A stretch of 64,000 bases of DNA from Chloroflexota bacterium (lineage in GTDB: Bacteria > Chloroflexota > Limnocylindria > Limnocylindrales > CSP1-4), in the NCBI GenBank assembly GCA_016191345.1, contig JACPOU010000012.1, forward strand, positions 1 to 64,000. Direction: 5' to 3'. Positions 42,241 to 50,043 of this stretch are shown piece by piece (the first letter of the stretch is position 1; each line of letters starts with the position of its first letter). The position numbers and the translations under genes are program-made. The notes under the pieces are model-generated. The model was not told the DNA's origin, searched no databases, and was given only the letters and a program-made list of their open reading frames with translations.

Positions 42241-42615
42241 TCAGGCGGCGAGGACCGGGACCCCGTAGTCCCGCATCCGGCGGTCGCTCGTCGCGATCGT
42301 CAGGCCCTCAGCGATCGCCTGCGCGACGATGACCCGATCGAACGGGTCCTCGTGGAGTCGAGGCAAGGAACCCGCGAGCCAGCCGTGCTCGGGGGTCACG
42401 GACAGGGCCTCGAATCCCGCCTGGGCGACGCGATCCATGAGGTCGTCAGGGACGGAGAGCCTGCCCTTCGCGCGCTTGATCGCGATCTCCCAGACCGATG
42501 CGGCCGAGACATGCACGAGGTCCGCGGCCAGGATCGCCTCTCGGACGTGGGCCCCGAGGCGAATATCGTCGGCCATGGCCCAGATCAGGACCTGGCTGTC
42601 AAGCAGCAGCCTCAT
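42241..42615 (-). CDS. vapC: VapC-like PIN-domain toxin
   Basis: 124-residue PIN ribonuclease. The acidic site is visible: Asp6 in LLLDSQVLIWA, Glu in ASVWEIAIKRAKG, Asp in EDPFDRVIVAQA and Asp in TIATSDRRM. Toxins of this group cut tRNA or rRNA when freed from antitoxin. It overlaps its antitoxin by ATGA (42612-42615), antitoxin first. The subgroup (ASVWEIAIK, FDRVIVAQA) is the common type paired with Phd-like antitoxins. Confidence 0.93.
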   Translation of the reverse strand: MRLLLDSQVLIWAMADDIRLGAHVREAILAADLVHVSAASVWEIAIKRAKGRLSVPDDLMDRVAQAGFEALSVTPEHGWLAGSLPRLHEDPFDRVIVAQAIAEGLTIATSDRRMRDYGVPVLAA

Positions 42616-42872
42616 CGGAGCGGATCGTTGGGATCTTCGCGATAGAAGTCGGCCGCAATCTCCTCGTTGTCGGCGTCGAAGTCGCCGTGGACGACGATCT
42701 GACTCTTGAGCAGGCCGAGGATCCGCTTGCGCCGCTCGGGTGTGTACGGGACCAGCTTTGCGACAGGCTTGCCCGCCCGCCCGATGACGATCTCCTCCCC
42801 GGCCTCCGCCCGTTCGATGAGCCGCGACAGGTTGGTCTTGGCGGCGTGGACGTTGACGACCTCGATTGACAT
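42612..42872 (-). CDS. vapB: Phd/YefM-family antitoxin (VapB role)
   Basis: 86 residues. N-terminal Phd-type DNA-binding and dimerisation part (VVNVHAAKTNLSRLIERAEAGEEIVIGRAGKPVAKLVPY), then a charged C-terminal tail (EEIAADFYRED) that should wrap the toxin. Expected to repress its own promoter together with VapC. The start codon is 6 bases from a -10 hexamer, so the mRNA is probably leaderless. Confidence 0.92.
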   Translation of the reverse strand: MSIEVVNVHAAKTNLSRLIERAEAGEEIVIGRAGKPVAKLVPYTPERRKRILGLLKSQIVVHGDFDADNEEIAADFYREDPNDPLR

Positions 42873-42906
42873 GGACTAACTGTAGCTAAGTATGCCGCCG
42901 TGTCAA
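42873..42906 (-). promoter_or_regulatory. vapBC promoter with possible operator
   Basis: TTGACA (42901-42906), 16-base spacer, TACAGT (42879-42884), then 6 bases to the ATG: the best sigma-A-type promoter in the window. The -10 is embedded in an imperfect palindrome (ACTTA...TTAGT arms, 42875-42891), a plausible autoregulatory site. Confidence 0.6.
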
Positions 42907-43123
42907 TGCCGCCGTCCCCCCAATCACGGTTTGGACCAACGACAACTTCCGAACATCGAGTCGGTTCCCTCTCCCGACCTGCGGCACCAGAGACACCTAC
43001 TATCAGTCGAACAACGCCTGTGGCGATGCCGACGGCCGCATCGGCGGCAGCGTTAACACGTGGGTCACCAGCGGCTGCGCGTTCCTGCTCTCGTATACGG
43101 CGTTTGCCAGCCCGGGAGGATAG
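42890..43123 (+). pseudogene. Possible 3' remnant of an exported-protein gene
   Basis: An open frame ending in TAG at 43121-43123 translates to a sequence rich in Asn, Thr, Tyr and Cys (ITVWTNDNFRTSS, CGTRDTYYQSNNACG, VNTWVTSGC). That is unlike the Ala/Arg/Pro noise of chance frames in this genome. No in-frame ATG, GTG or TTG exists and a TAA lies just upstream, so any gene is 5'-truncated. Family not recognised. Confidence 0.3.
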
Positions 43124-43131
43124 CTGAGATC

Positions 43132-43833
43132 GTGGACCGCGTCCTGGGCCTCCTTCCGTGGGTTCTCGCCTTCGTCGCGGTCGTCGCCTTTCCGCTCCTC
43201 CTCGGGCCCGTCGGCTTCGCCTACAGCCTCCTCTGGTCGACTGCGCTTGTCCTTGTCCGGAGGATCGCGGGAGATGATCGCGAGCGGCGCCTCGCTAGCG
43301 ACGCGTTGGCCGCGGTCGGGTGCTTCCTCGGGGCATACCTGGGAGGCTGGTACCTGCTTCCCTCTGTTGCCGCATTCGCGATACTCGATCTCAGGGGCCC
43401 ACGCGTCCTGAAAGCGCCGAGCAGCAGGGACCTGGCGTTCACGACGGGCATCGGCTCGGCCGTTGCCGGAATACTGGCCGCTTCCCTCCTCGTTCTTGGG
43501 AGGCTGTACGCGACCGCGACATCGATCGCGGGCCAGGACGGGGCGCGGGACACCATTGCGAGCAACGAGACGTTCCTTGAGGTAACTGGTGCGGCCGGCT
43601 TCGCGGTCGTTGCGGTTCTTGTCTCCTGCTCTGTCGCCATGCTCTTCGGCACCGCGGCTCACCGAGCACGCCGCGGGATCGCGCGGCCTCTCTTCGTGCT
43701 GGGTGCTCTCGGGTTCTCGCTCGTCGCGGTCCCCGGGGCTCTGAGCGTCGGGCTCTACGTCGCCCCCGCCGCCTTCCTCGCGTGGGTCGCAACGGTCGCG
43801 TCCTGGCGACCCGTCCGAGGACCCAGCGCCTGA
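43132..43833 (+). CDS. Hypothetical multi-span membrane protein
   Basis: 233 residues with roughly seven hydrophobic helices (VLAFVAVVAFPLLLGPVGF, VGCFLGAYLGGWYLL, GIGSAVAGILAASLLVLG, AAGFAVVAVLVSCSVAML, PLFVLGALGFSLVAVPG, LSVGLYVAPAAFLAWVATV). No family recognised. The chosen GTG at 43132 has GGGAGG 12 bases upstream; the track start is 24 codons earlier. GC is a little lower than average and it lies, with VapBC and the remnant, between rel and hisS, which are adjacent in most relatives, so it is probably acquired. Confidence 0.65.
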   Translation: MDRVLGLLPWVLAFVAVVAFPLLLGPVGFAYSLLWSTALVLVRRIAGDDRERRLASDALAAVGCFLGAYLGGWYLLPSVAAFAILDLRGPRVLKAPSSRDLAFTTGIGSAVAGILAASLLVLGRLYATATSIAGQDGARDTIASNETFLEVTGAAGFAVVAVLVSCSVAMLFGTAAHRARRGIARPLFVLGALGFSLVAVPGALSVGLYVAPAAFLAWVATVASWRPVRGPSA

Positions 43834-43889
43834 GCACCACGGACGTCGTCTCGGGTGCGCGTGCCTCGCTCGCGCGACGGCAGGGAGGC

Positions 43890-46151
43890 TCAGCCGAGGT
43901 CGCGCGACACGCTGATGACGTCCTTGAGACCCTCGATCCGGCCGAGGACACGGGCGAGCTGGCTCACCGACGCGACCTGGAGGGTGGCCCGGACGATCGC
44001 AACGTGGTCGGGTCCCACGGCCACGCTCGCCGACAGGATGTTGACCTTCGCCTCGGCCACGACCTGGGTGATGTCGCTGAGCAGGCCGGTCCGGTCGTAC
44101 GCCTCGACCCGGATCGCGATCGGGTAGGTCTGGGCGGGCGCGGCCTCCCACTCGACCTCGATCAGCCGCGTCACCTCGCGCTCGTTGATGACCGTCGGAC
44201 AGCTCCGGAGGTGCACGGTGACGCCCTTGCCGCGGGTGATGAAGCCCTGGATCGGGTCGCCCGGGATCGGATGGCAGCAGCGGGCGAAGCGGACGAGGAG
44301 GTCCCCCACCCCCTTGACCCGGACGCCGCCGGCCTTGGCGGGCTGGATCGGCGGCGCGGTGGTCGGCAGGGCCAGCTGCGCGTCGTCGACGACGCCGAGG
44401 CGCATGACGACCGACTGCGCCGAGACCGCGCCGTAGCCGACCGCGGCGAGGAAGTCGTCGAGGGTGTCGAAGTTCAGCTGCCGGGCGACCTCCATGACCC
44501 GCTCCTGGCCGAGCGTGGAGATCGAGGTCCGGGCAAGGCGGCGGAGCTCGCGATCCAGCGACTCGCGCCCGTGGACGATGTTCTCGTCCCGTTCCTGGCG
44601 CTTGAACCATTGCCGGATCTTCTCCCGGGCATGGCTCGTCCGGACGAGGTTCAGCCAGTCGCGCGAGGGGCCGTGCTCCGCCTTCGTGGTCACGATCTCG
44701 ACGATGTCGCCGTTCTTCAGCCGGTAGTCGAGCGGGACAAGACGGTTGTTCACCTTTGCCCCGATCGTCCGGTGGCCGACGTCGGTGTGGATCCGGTACG
44801 CGAAGTCGAGCGGCGTCGCCTGCGACGGCAGGTCCTTGATCTCGCCCTTCGGGGTGAAGACGAAAACCTGGTCCTGGAAGATGTCGAGCTTGATGCCCTC
44901 GACGAACTCGGTCGCGTCGCTGACGTCGCGCTGCCAGTCCATGAGCTGGCGCAGCCAGGCGAGCTTGGCGTCGTAGTCGCGATCCGACTTCGTGCCCTCC
45001 TTGTAGCGCCAGTGAGCCGCGATGCCGACCTCGGAGACGGCATGCATGGCCTGGGTCCGGATCTGGATCTCGAGGGGCTTGCCGTCGAGGGCGATGACCG
45101 CGGTGTGGAGCGACTGGTAGAGGTTGTTCTTGGGGACGGCGATGTAGTCGTCGAACTGGCCGGGGATCGGGCGCCACAGCGAGTGGACGATTCCGAGCGC
45201 GGCGTAGCAGTCGCGGAGGTCCTCGACGAGGATGCGGATGGCGTAGACGTCGTAGATCTCGCCGAACTCCGCGCTCTTTCGCTGCATCTTCTTCCAGATG
45301 CTGTAGAGGTGCTTCGGGCGGCCCTGGAGGTCGGCCTTGATGCCCGCCTCCTCGAGGCGCGGCTCCAGCTCGGCGATGGCGCGCTCGATGTACGTCTCGC
45401 GGCCCTTCCGCCGCGTGTCGAGGAGCTTCGCGAGCTCGCGGAACCGCCCCGGCTCCAGGACCTTGAAGGCGAGGTCCTCCAGCTCCCACTTGACCTGCCA
45501 GATCCCGAGCCGCTCCGCGAGCGGGGCATAGATCTCCAGCGTCTGGCGGGCGATGCGGACCTGCTTCTCGAGGGGCAGCGCCTGGAGCGTCCGCATGTTG
45601 TGGAGCCGGTCGGCCAGCTTGATGAGGACGACCCGGATGTCCTGGGCCATCGCCAGGAACATCTTCCGGATGTTCTCGGCCTGCTGCTGCTCGTGGGTCA
45701 GGGTGCTGAACCGGCCGAGCTTGGTGACTCCGTCGACGAGCTGGGTGACCTCCTGGCCGAAGCGCTCCTCGATGTCGGACAGCGCGAGCTCCGTGTCCTC
45801 CGGGACGTCGTGGAGGACGGCGGCCTGGATCGCCACCGGGTCGATCCCGAGCTCGGCGAGGATCTCCGCCGCGGCGATCGGATGGGTGACGTACGGCTCG
45901 CCCGAGGCGCGGCGCGGGTCGCCGTGGGCCTCGATCGCGGTCGCGACCGCGCGCTCCACGTCGGCGAGGTCCGCGTGCGGGTAGTGCACGCGGATCGCGC
46001 TGAGGAGGCGGGCCGTGAGCGTCTCGACCGAGGGAACGTCGGATGTCGGCCGGGCCCTCGAGAGCGCGGTGCCGCCGGCCCGCCGGGCCCGTGACGGTGG
46101 CACGGGCGTCCGGGTGGCGGCGGCATCGGCACGAGTCCGGGGAGCGACCAT
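43890..46151 (-). CDS. rel: RelA/SpoT-family (p)ppGpp synthetase/hydrolase
   Basis: 753-residue long RSH enzyme making and degrading (p)ppGpp. Hydrolase: YVTHPIAAAEIL, LHDVPEDTE and KLADRLHNMRT keep all HD-site residues. Synthetase: YDVYAIRILVEDLRDCY, PIPGQFDDYIAVPKNNLYQSLHT. Then TGS (FTPKGEIKDLP), the RIS/zinc-finger-like region (RCCHPIPGD) and ACT. The synthetase loop reads QFDD where bifunctional Rel proteins have RFKD and monofunctional RelA has EFDD. A basic N-terminal extension of about 40 residues is present. A TAGACT hexamer lies 10 bases upstream of the ATG. Confidence 0.95.
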   Translation of the reverse strand: MVAPRTRADAAATRTPVPPSRARRAGGTALSRARPTSDVPSVETLTARLLSAIRVHYPHADLADVERAVATAIEAHGDPRRASGEPYVTHPIAAAEILAELGIDPVAIQAAVLHDVPEDTELALSDIEERFGQEVTQLVDGVTKLGRFSTLTHEQQQAENIRKMFLAMAQDIRVVLIKLADRLHNMRTLQALPLEKQVRIARQTLEIYAPLAERLGIWQVKWELEDLAFKVLEPGRFRELAKLLDTRRKGRETYIERAIAELEPRLEEAGIKADLQGRPKHLYSIWKKMQRKSAEFGEIYDVYAIRILVEDLRDCYAALGIVHSLWRPIPGQFDDYIAVPKNNLYQSLHTAVIALDGKPLEIQIRTQAMHAVSEVGIAAHWRYKEGTKSDRDYDAKLAWLRQLMDWQRDVSDATEFVEGIKLDIFQDQVFVFTPKGEIKDLPSQATPLDFAYRIHTDVGHRTIGAKVNNRLVPLDYRLKNGDIVEIVTTKAEHGPSRDWLNLVRTSHAREKIRQWFKRQERDENIVHGRESLDRELRRLARTSISTLGQERVMEVARQLNFDTLDDFLAAVGYGAVSAQSVVMRLGVVDDAQLALPTTAPPIQPAKAGGVRVKGVGDLLVRFARCCHPIPGDPIQGFITRGKGVTVHLRSCPTVINEREVTRLIEVEWEAAPAQTYPIAIRVEAYDRTGLLSDITQVVAEAKVNILSASVAVGPDHVAIVRATLQVASVSQLARVLGRIEGLKDVISVSRDLG

Positions 46152-46161
46152 CGTGCGGGGA

Positions 46162-46167
46162 AGTCTA
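46162..46167 (-). promoter_or_regulatory. Candidate -10 (TAGACT) for rel
   Basis: Ten bases upstream of the rel ATG, in the short gap after murE; no Shine-Dalgarno sequence. Confidence 0.35.
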
Positions 46168-46202
46168 GCAGCGGCCCCCTGCGTGCCCGATGCCTCGCGT
46201 GC

Positions 46203-47852
46203 TCAGCGTGATCGGCGCGGCCCTGGGACTGCCGGCACCCCGGCGTCGTCCCAGCCGAGCGCGGCCAGGGCCGCGAACGCCTCCTCGCGCTCGTTCCACG
46301 GCTCGGCGCGGTCGGCGTGGAGGATCGTCGGCTCGTGGCCCTTGCCCGCGAGCAGGACGACGTCACTGGGACGCGCGGCCTCGAGGGCCGTGCGGATCGC
46401 CAGGCGCCGATCGACGATGAGCAGGAGGTCCTCGCCTTCGCGTCGCCCGGCCGCGACCGCGCCGGCCGCGATCTCGCGGAGGATCGCCTCGCGGTCCTCG
46501 CCGCGTGGGTCCTCGTCCGTGAGGACGACGAGCCGGCAGCGCTCCCCCGCGACGCGGCCCATCATCGGTCGCTTCTCGCGGTCCCGCTCCCCCGCCGATC
46601 CGAACACGACGATGACCCCGCCGCCCGCGGCCCTGGCCGCCGCGCCGAGCTCGTCGAGGACGACGCGCAGCGATGCCGGGCTGTGGGCGTAATCGACGAC
46701 GACGCTGAACGGCTGGCCGGCCTCGAGACGCTCCATCCGCCCGGGGACGCCCGCGAGGCCCTCGAGGCCGGCCCGGACCCGCGCCGGGTCGAGGTCGAAC
46801 GCCTCGCCGAGGGCCACGATCGCGAGGGCGTTCCAGGCGTTGAACCGGCCCGCGAGCCGGAGCCGCACCTCCGCGGCCCCGGACGGCGCGTCATAGGCGA
46901 CCCGGAGGCGGCCGTCCTCCTCCGCCACGGACCGGATCCGCACGTCGGCCCCGGCCGCCTCGCCGTAGGTGAGGAGGCGCGCCCCGGCCTCGCGGGTCGC
47001 CGCGGCGAAGACCGGACCGGCCGGATCGTCCGCGTTCACGATCCCGGCCCGCGGCCACGCCAGGCCAGGCTTCGGCGGATTCGAGGAACCGCTCGCGAGC
47101 CGCTCGAACAGCGAGCGCTTCGCCGCGCGATAGGCCTCGAACGAGCCGTGGAACTCGAGATGCTCATGGCTGAGGTTCGTGAAGATCGCCGCGTCGTAGC
47201 CGATCCCGCCGACCCGCTCGAGGGCGAGCGCGTGCGACGTCGTCTCGACGACGGCCACGCGATCGCCCGCGGCGACCATCGCCCGGAGGGCGGCCTGGAG
47301 CTGGGGCGCGGCGGGCGTCGTGGCGTGCTCCACGTTGACCTCCCGGACGCCGCCGATCTGGGTCGCGACGGTCCCCAGGAGCCCCGCCGGCACGCCGGCC
47401 GCTCCCAGCGCGGCGGCGGCGAGGAACGAGGTCGAGGTCTTGCCGTCCGTGCCGGTGATCCCCACCACGCCGAGCTCGCGCGATGGGTCGCCGTACCACC
47501 AGGCCGCGGCCTCGGCGAGCGCGAGCTGGCTCCGGTCGACGACGACCTGGACGACCCGCGACGGGAGGTCCGGGAGGCGCCGCTCCACGACGATCGCGGC
47601 CGCGCCGCGCGTGGCCGCGTCGGCCGCAAAGCGGTGGCCGTCGACGTGCGCACCGGGAATCGCGACGAAGACCCCGCCGGGCCGGACGGCCCGCGAATCC
47701 TCCGTGACGCCGCCCCGGATCTTCGTCGCCAGATACCGGCCGGCCGGGTCCGACCGGAGCCGTCCGGCGACACGCAGCCGCTCCACCAGCCCGCTGAGCG
47801 GTCGGGGCGTCCGCGGCTCGGCGGCGGCGAGAAGCTCGGTGAGCGTCGTCAT
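46203..47852 (-). CDS. murE: UDP-MurNAc-tripeptide synthetase MurE
   Basis: Adds the diamino acid at position 3 of the peptidoglycan stem. TEDSRAVRPGGVFVAIPG (UDP-binding), Walker A-like VGITGTDGKTSTSFL, ETTSHALALERV, NLSHEHLEFHGSFEAYRAAKRSLF with the carbamoylated Lys, and C-terminal GSAGERDREKR and LTDEDPRGED. The specificity motif reads EDPR; meso-DAP enzymes usually have DNPR, so the amino acid is not settled. 549 residues with an N-terminal extension. ATGA overlap with the upstream FemAB gene; last gene of the topA-murE operon. Confidence 0.94.
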   Translation of the reverse strand: MTTLTELLAAAEPRTPRPLSGLVERLRVAGRLRSDPAGRYLATKIRGGVTEDSRAVRPGGVFVAIPGAHVDGHRFAADAATRGAAAIVVERRLPDLPSRVVQVVVDRSQLALAEAAAWWYGDPSRELGVVGITGTDGKTSTSFLAAAALGAAGVPAGLLGTVATQIGGVREVNVEHATTPAAPQLQAALRAMVAAGDRVAVVETTSHALALERVGGIGYDAAIFTNLSHEHLEFHGSFEAYRAAKRSLFERLASGSSNPPKPGLAWPRAGIVNADDPAGPVFAAATREAGARLLTYGEAAGADVRIRSVAEEDGRLRVAYDAPSGAAEVRLRLAGRFNAWNALAIVALGEAFDLDPARVRAGLEGLAGVPGRMERLEAGQPFSVVVDYAHSPASLRVVLDELGAAARAAGGGVIVVFGSAGERDREKRPMMGRVAGERCRLVVLTDEDPRGEDREAILREIAAGAVAAGRREGEDLLLIVDRRLAIRTALEAARPSDVVLLAGKGHEPTILHADRAEPWNEREEAFAALAALGWDDAGVPAVPGPRRSR

Positions 47853-48958
47853 CGCGAGCCCGGCATGCGAACGAGCCGCGCGGCCCGGGCGACGACGCGC
47901 CCGATCGCGTACCGGCGCGGCCGGATGACCCGCTCATGGGCGCCGGTCATGTCAACCCACGTCGCGCCGAACGAGCGCTTGTGCTCATAGAGTCCGAACA
48001 TCGGTTCCCCCTCGACCGGCTCGCGGCGGGCTCCCGGCAGGTCCGCTCCACCGAGGTCCATCTCCGCGCATCCCTCGCGGATCGCGAGCTGGATCGCCCG
48101 CCAGCGGAGGAGGTGGAGGGCGCCGGGGTGCTCGCGACGCTGCGACGCGTGGTCGCCCGAGTGGACGGTGCTGAGGCGCCCGCCGTGCCGGTACAGGACC
48201 AGCCCGGCGAGCGGCGCGCCGTCGGCGGACCGTGCCTCGAGGTAGACGAGCCAGCCGGCCGCGAACGCGGCGCGCCACCAGCCGACGAACGAGGCGCGCG
48301 GGCCGAACGTGAACTCGCGGCGCTCGCCGGTCTCGAGCAGGAGGTCGTAGAAACGGTCGAGGGCGTCAGCGGAGGGCTCGTCGGGAACGGCAAAGCCATC
48401 GCCGGGCGGCGCGTCCGGCTCCAGCGTGCCATCGTGGCGGACGACGGCGATCCCGGAGCGCTCCGCGGCCCGGACCCGCTGCCGGGTGGCCTTCGCCAGG
48501 CCGGCCATGGCCGCTTCCTCGTCCACGCCGCGGCCGAGCTGGAGCGAGAGGTGATGCCGGGACGGCTGGATCTCCTCGATCGCGTGGAATCCCGCGGCCC
48601 GGATCCGGTGGCCGTACCCCGTTGCCGCCGGGACCTCCGCGTCCGTCGCGACGACATCGATGCCGCGGCCGGCGAGCCACCCCGTGAACCCCTCGAGCCG
48701 GGCAGCCATGGCGGCCGCGTCCCCGGCCGGGATCGGTCCACGGGGCAGGTAGGCGCTGCCGCCTCCGATGATGGGCCACGGCCGCTCCAGGGCGAGGACG
48801 GCCGACCCATCGTCAGCCACGAGATGGTGCGGGCGCCAGCCCGCCGCCGCCCGATGCCGGGCCCAGGCCATGGACTGGTAGACGTGGCCGCCGCCGGGAC
48901 GCACCACCAGGTCGTCCCAGACCTCGAGCTCCCGGGCGTTGGCCGGCCGGACCGGCAT
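47849..48958 (-). CDS. FemAB-like aminoacyltransferase, paralogue 1
   Basis: 369-residue double-GNAT protein of the Fem/MurM family, which adds amino acids from aminoacyl-tRNA to the peptidoglycan stem. First GNAT half with VYQSMAWARHRAAAGWRPH and YLPRGPIP; second half with TRQRVRAAERSGIAV, DRFYDLLLETGERREF and the C-terminal YEHKRSFGATWVDM, a typical Fem ending. Begins by a TGATG overlap with paralogue 2. Position between murJ and murE supports a wall role. Confidence 0.85.
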   Translation of the reverse strand: MPVRPANARELEVWDDLVVRPGGGHVYQSMAWARHRAAAGWRPHHLVADDGSAVLALERPWPIIGGGSAYLPRGPIPAGDAAAMAARLEGFTGWLAGRGIDVVATDAEVPAATGYGHRIRAAGFHAIEEIQPSRHHLSLQLGRGVDEEAAMAGLAKATRQRVRAAERSGIAVVRHDGTLEPDAPPGDGFAVPDEPSADALDRFYDLLLETGERREFTFGPRASFVGWWRAAFAAGWLVYLEARSADGAPLAGLVLYRHGGRLSTVHSGDHASQRREHPGALHLLRWRAIQLAIREGCAEMDLGGADLPGARREPVEGEPMFGLYEHKRSFGATWVDMTGAHERVIRPRRYAIGRVVARAARLVRMPGSR

Positions 48959-50043
48959 CAGGCCTCGGAGCCGGCGTCGCCGCCGTCGCCGCCCGTGCCC
49001 GGGGCCGTCGCCGAGCCCGAGCCCAGGCCGTGCCGGCGCCGGGTGAGCCAGACCCGTCCACGCTGGGCCGTCCCGTACACGAACCGGCCGAGTGGATCGA
49101 GGACGAAGTCCCACGCCCCGATATACCGGATCTCGCGGCCGCCGAAGCCCGCCTTGAAGTGGGCGATGCCGGGGTGGGCGAGGCCCCACAGGTCGTAGGC
49201 GGTCGCCCCGGCCTCGCGCGACGAGCGGATCGCCTCCCACTTCAGGAGATAGTTGGCGCGGGATTCGGCACCCGCCTGGGTCATCCCGCCATACGGCTCA
49301 ACGACGCGCGTACCACAGCGGACGAGGAACAGGGCCGCGGCGGGCTCGCCGTCCGGGAGCCGGGCGATGAGCAGCCGCGCCAGGCCGTGCGGCCGGTACG
49401 CGTTCCAGACGTCGCGATAGGCCTGCTCCGTCCGGATCAGGAAGCCGGCACGCGCGGCGGTCTCGCGATAGATCTCGTAGAAGATCGGCAGCGAATCGCC
49501 GTCGGCGTCCTCGACGGTGACACCGCCCGTGCGGGCCCGGTTCACGTACTGCCGCCACTTCTTCCGCAGGTCGGCAAGGAGCGCCGCCTCATCCGCCCGG
49601 AGGTCGATCATCCGCGTCGATGCGGGCTGGATCGCCGGGGCGGGCCGCCAGCCCGCCGCGCGGAGGGCGCGCCGCAGGGCACCGTCGGGATCCTGGGGGC
49701 CGTCGGCCTCGATCTCGGGATCGATCCGCAGGTGCGAGACGCGGCCCGTGGCGGCGAGGCCGCGCTGGACGGCGTCGGTGAACGGCGCGACGGCTCCCGG
49801 AGACCAGGCGGCCGTCACCGGGCCGCGCGGCGCATACGCGAAGGCCCATGGCAGCGGTCCCGGCCGGCGGAGGAGCACCTGGGCACCGATCAGGCCGCCG
49901 GGGGCCTCGGCCGCGACGCGCGTCGACGTCCAGCCATTGACGGCCTTGACCTCGGCCCACGCCCCCAGCTGCAGGTAGGAGCCGGGTTCCGTGCCCTGGA
50001 CGAACGCATCCCAGGCGGATCGGTCGGTGAGGTCGAGCGTCAC
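48958..50043 (-). CDS. FemAB-like aminoacyltransferase, paralogue 2
   Basis: 361 residues, same double-GNAT fold: YLQLGAWAEVKAVNGW, FAYAPRGPVT, the core LRKKWRQYVNRARTGGVTVE, FYEIYRETAARAGFLIR, YLLKWEAIRSSREAGATAYDLWG and HFKAGFGGREIRYIG near the end, which are strong FemAB landmarks. A Gly/Ala-rich tail follows. GTG start overlapping the murJ stop (GTGA). Two tandem paralogues suggest a two-step or two-residue interpeptide bridge. Confidence 0.88.
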   Translation of the reverse strand: MTLDLTDRSAWDAFVQGTEPGSYLQLGAWAEVKAVNGWTSTRVAAEAPGGLIGAQVLLRRPGPLPWAFAYAPRGPVTAAWSPGAVAPFTDAVQRGLAATGRVSHLRIDPEIEADGPQDPDGALRRALRAAGWRPAPAIQPASTRMIDLRADEAALLADLRKKWRQYVNRARTGGVTVEDADGDSLPIFYEIYRETAARAGFLIRTEQAYRDVWNAYRPHGLARLLIARLPDGEPAAALFLVRCGTRVVEPYGGMTQAGAESRANYLLKWEAIRSSREAGATAYDLWGLAHPGIAHFKAGFGGREIRYIGAWDFVLDPLGRFVYGTAQRGRVWLTRRRHGLGSGSATAPGTGGDGGDAGSEA

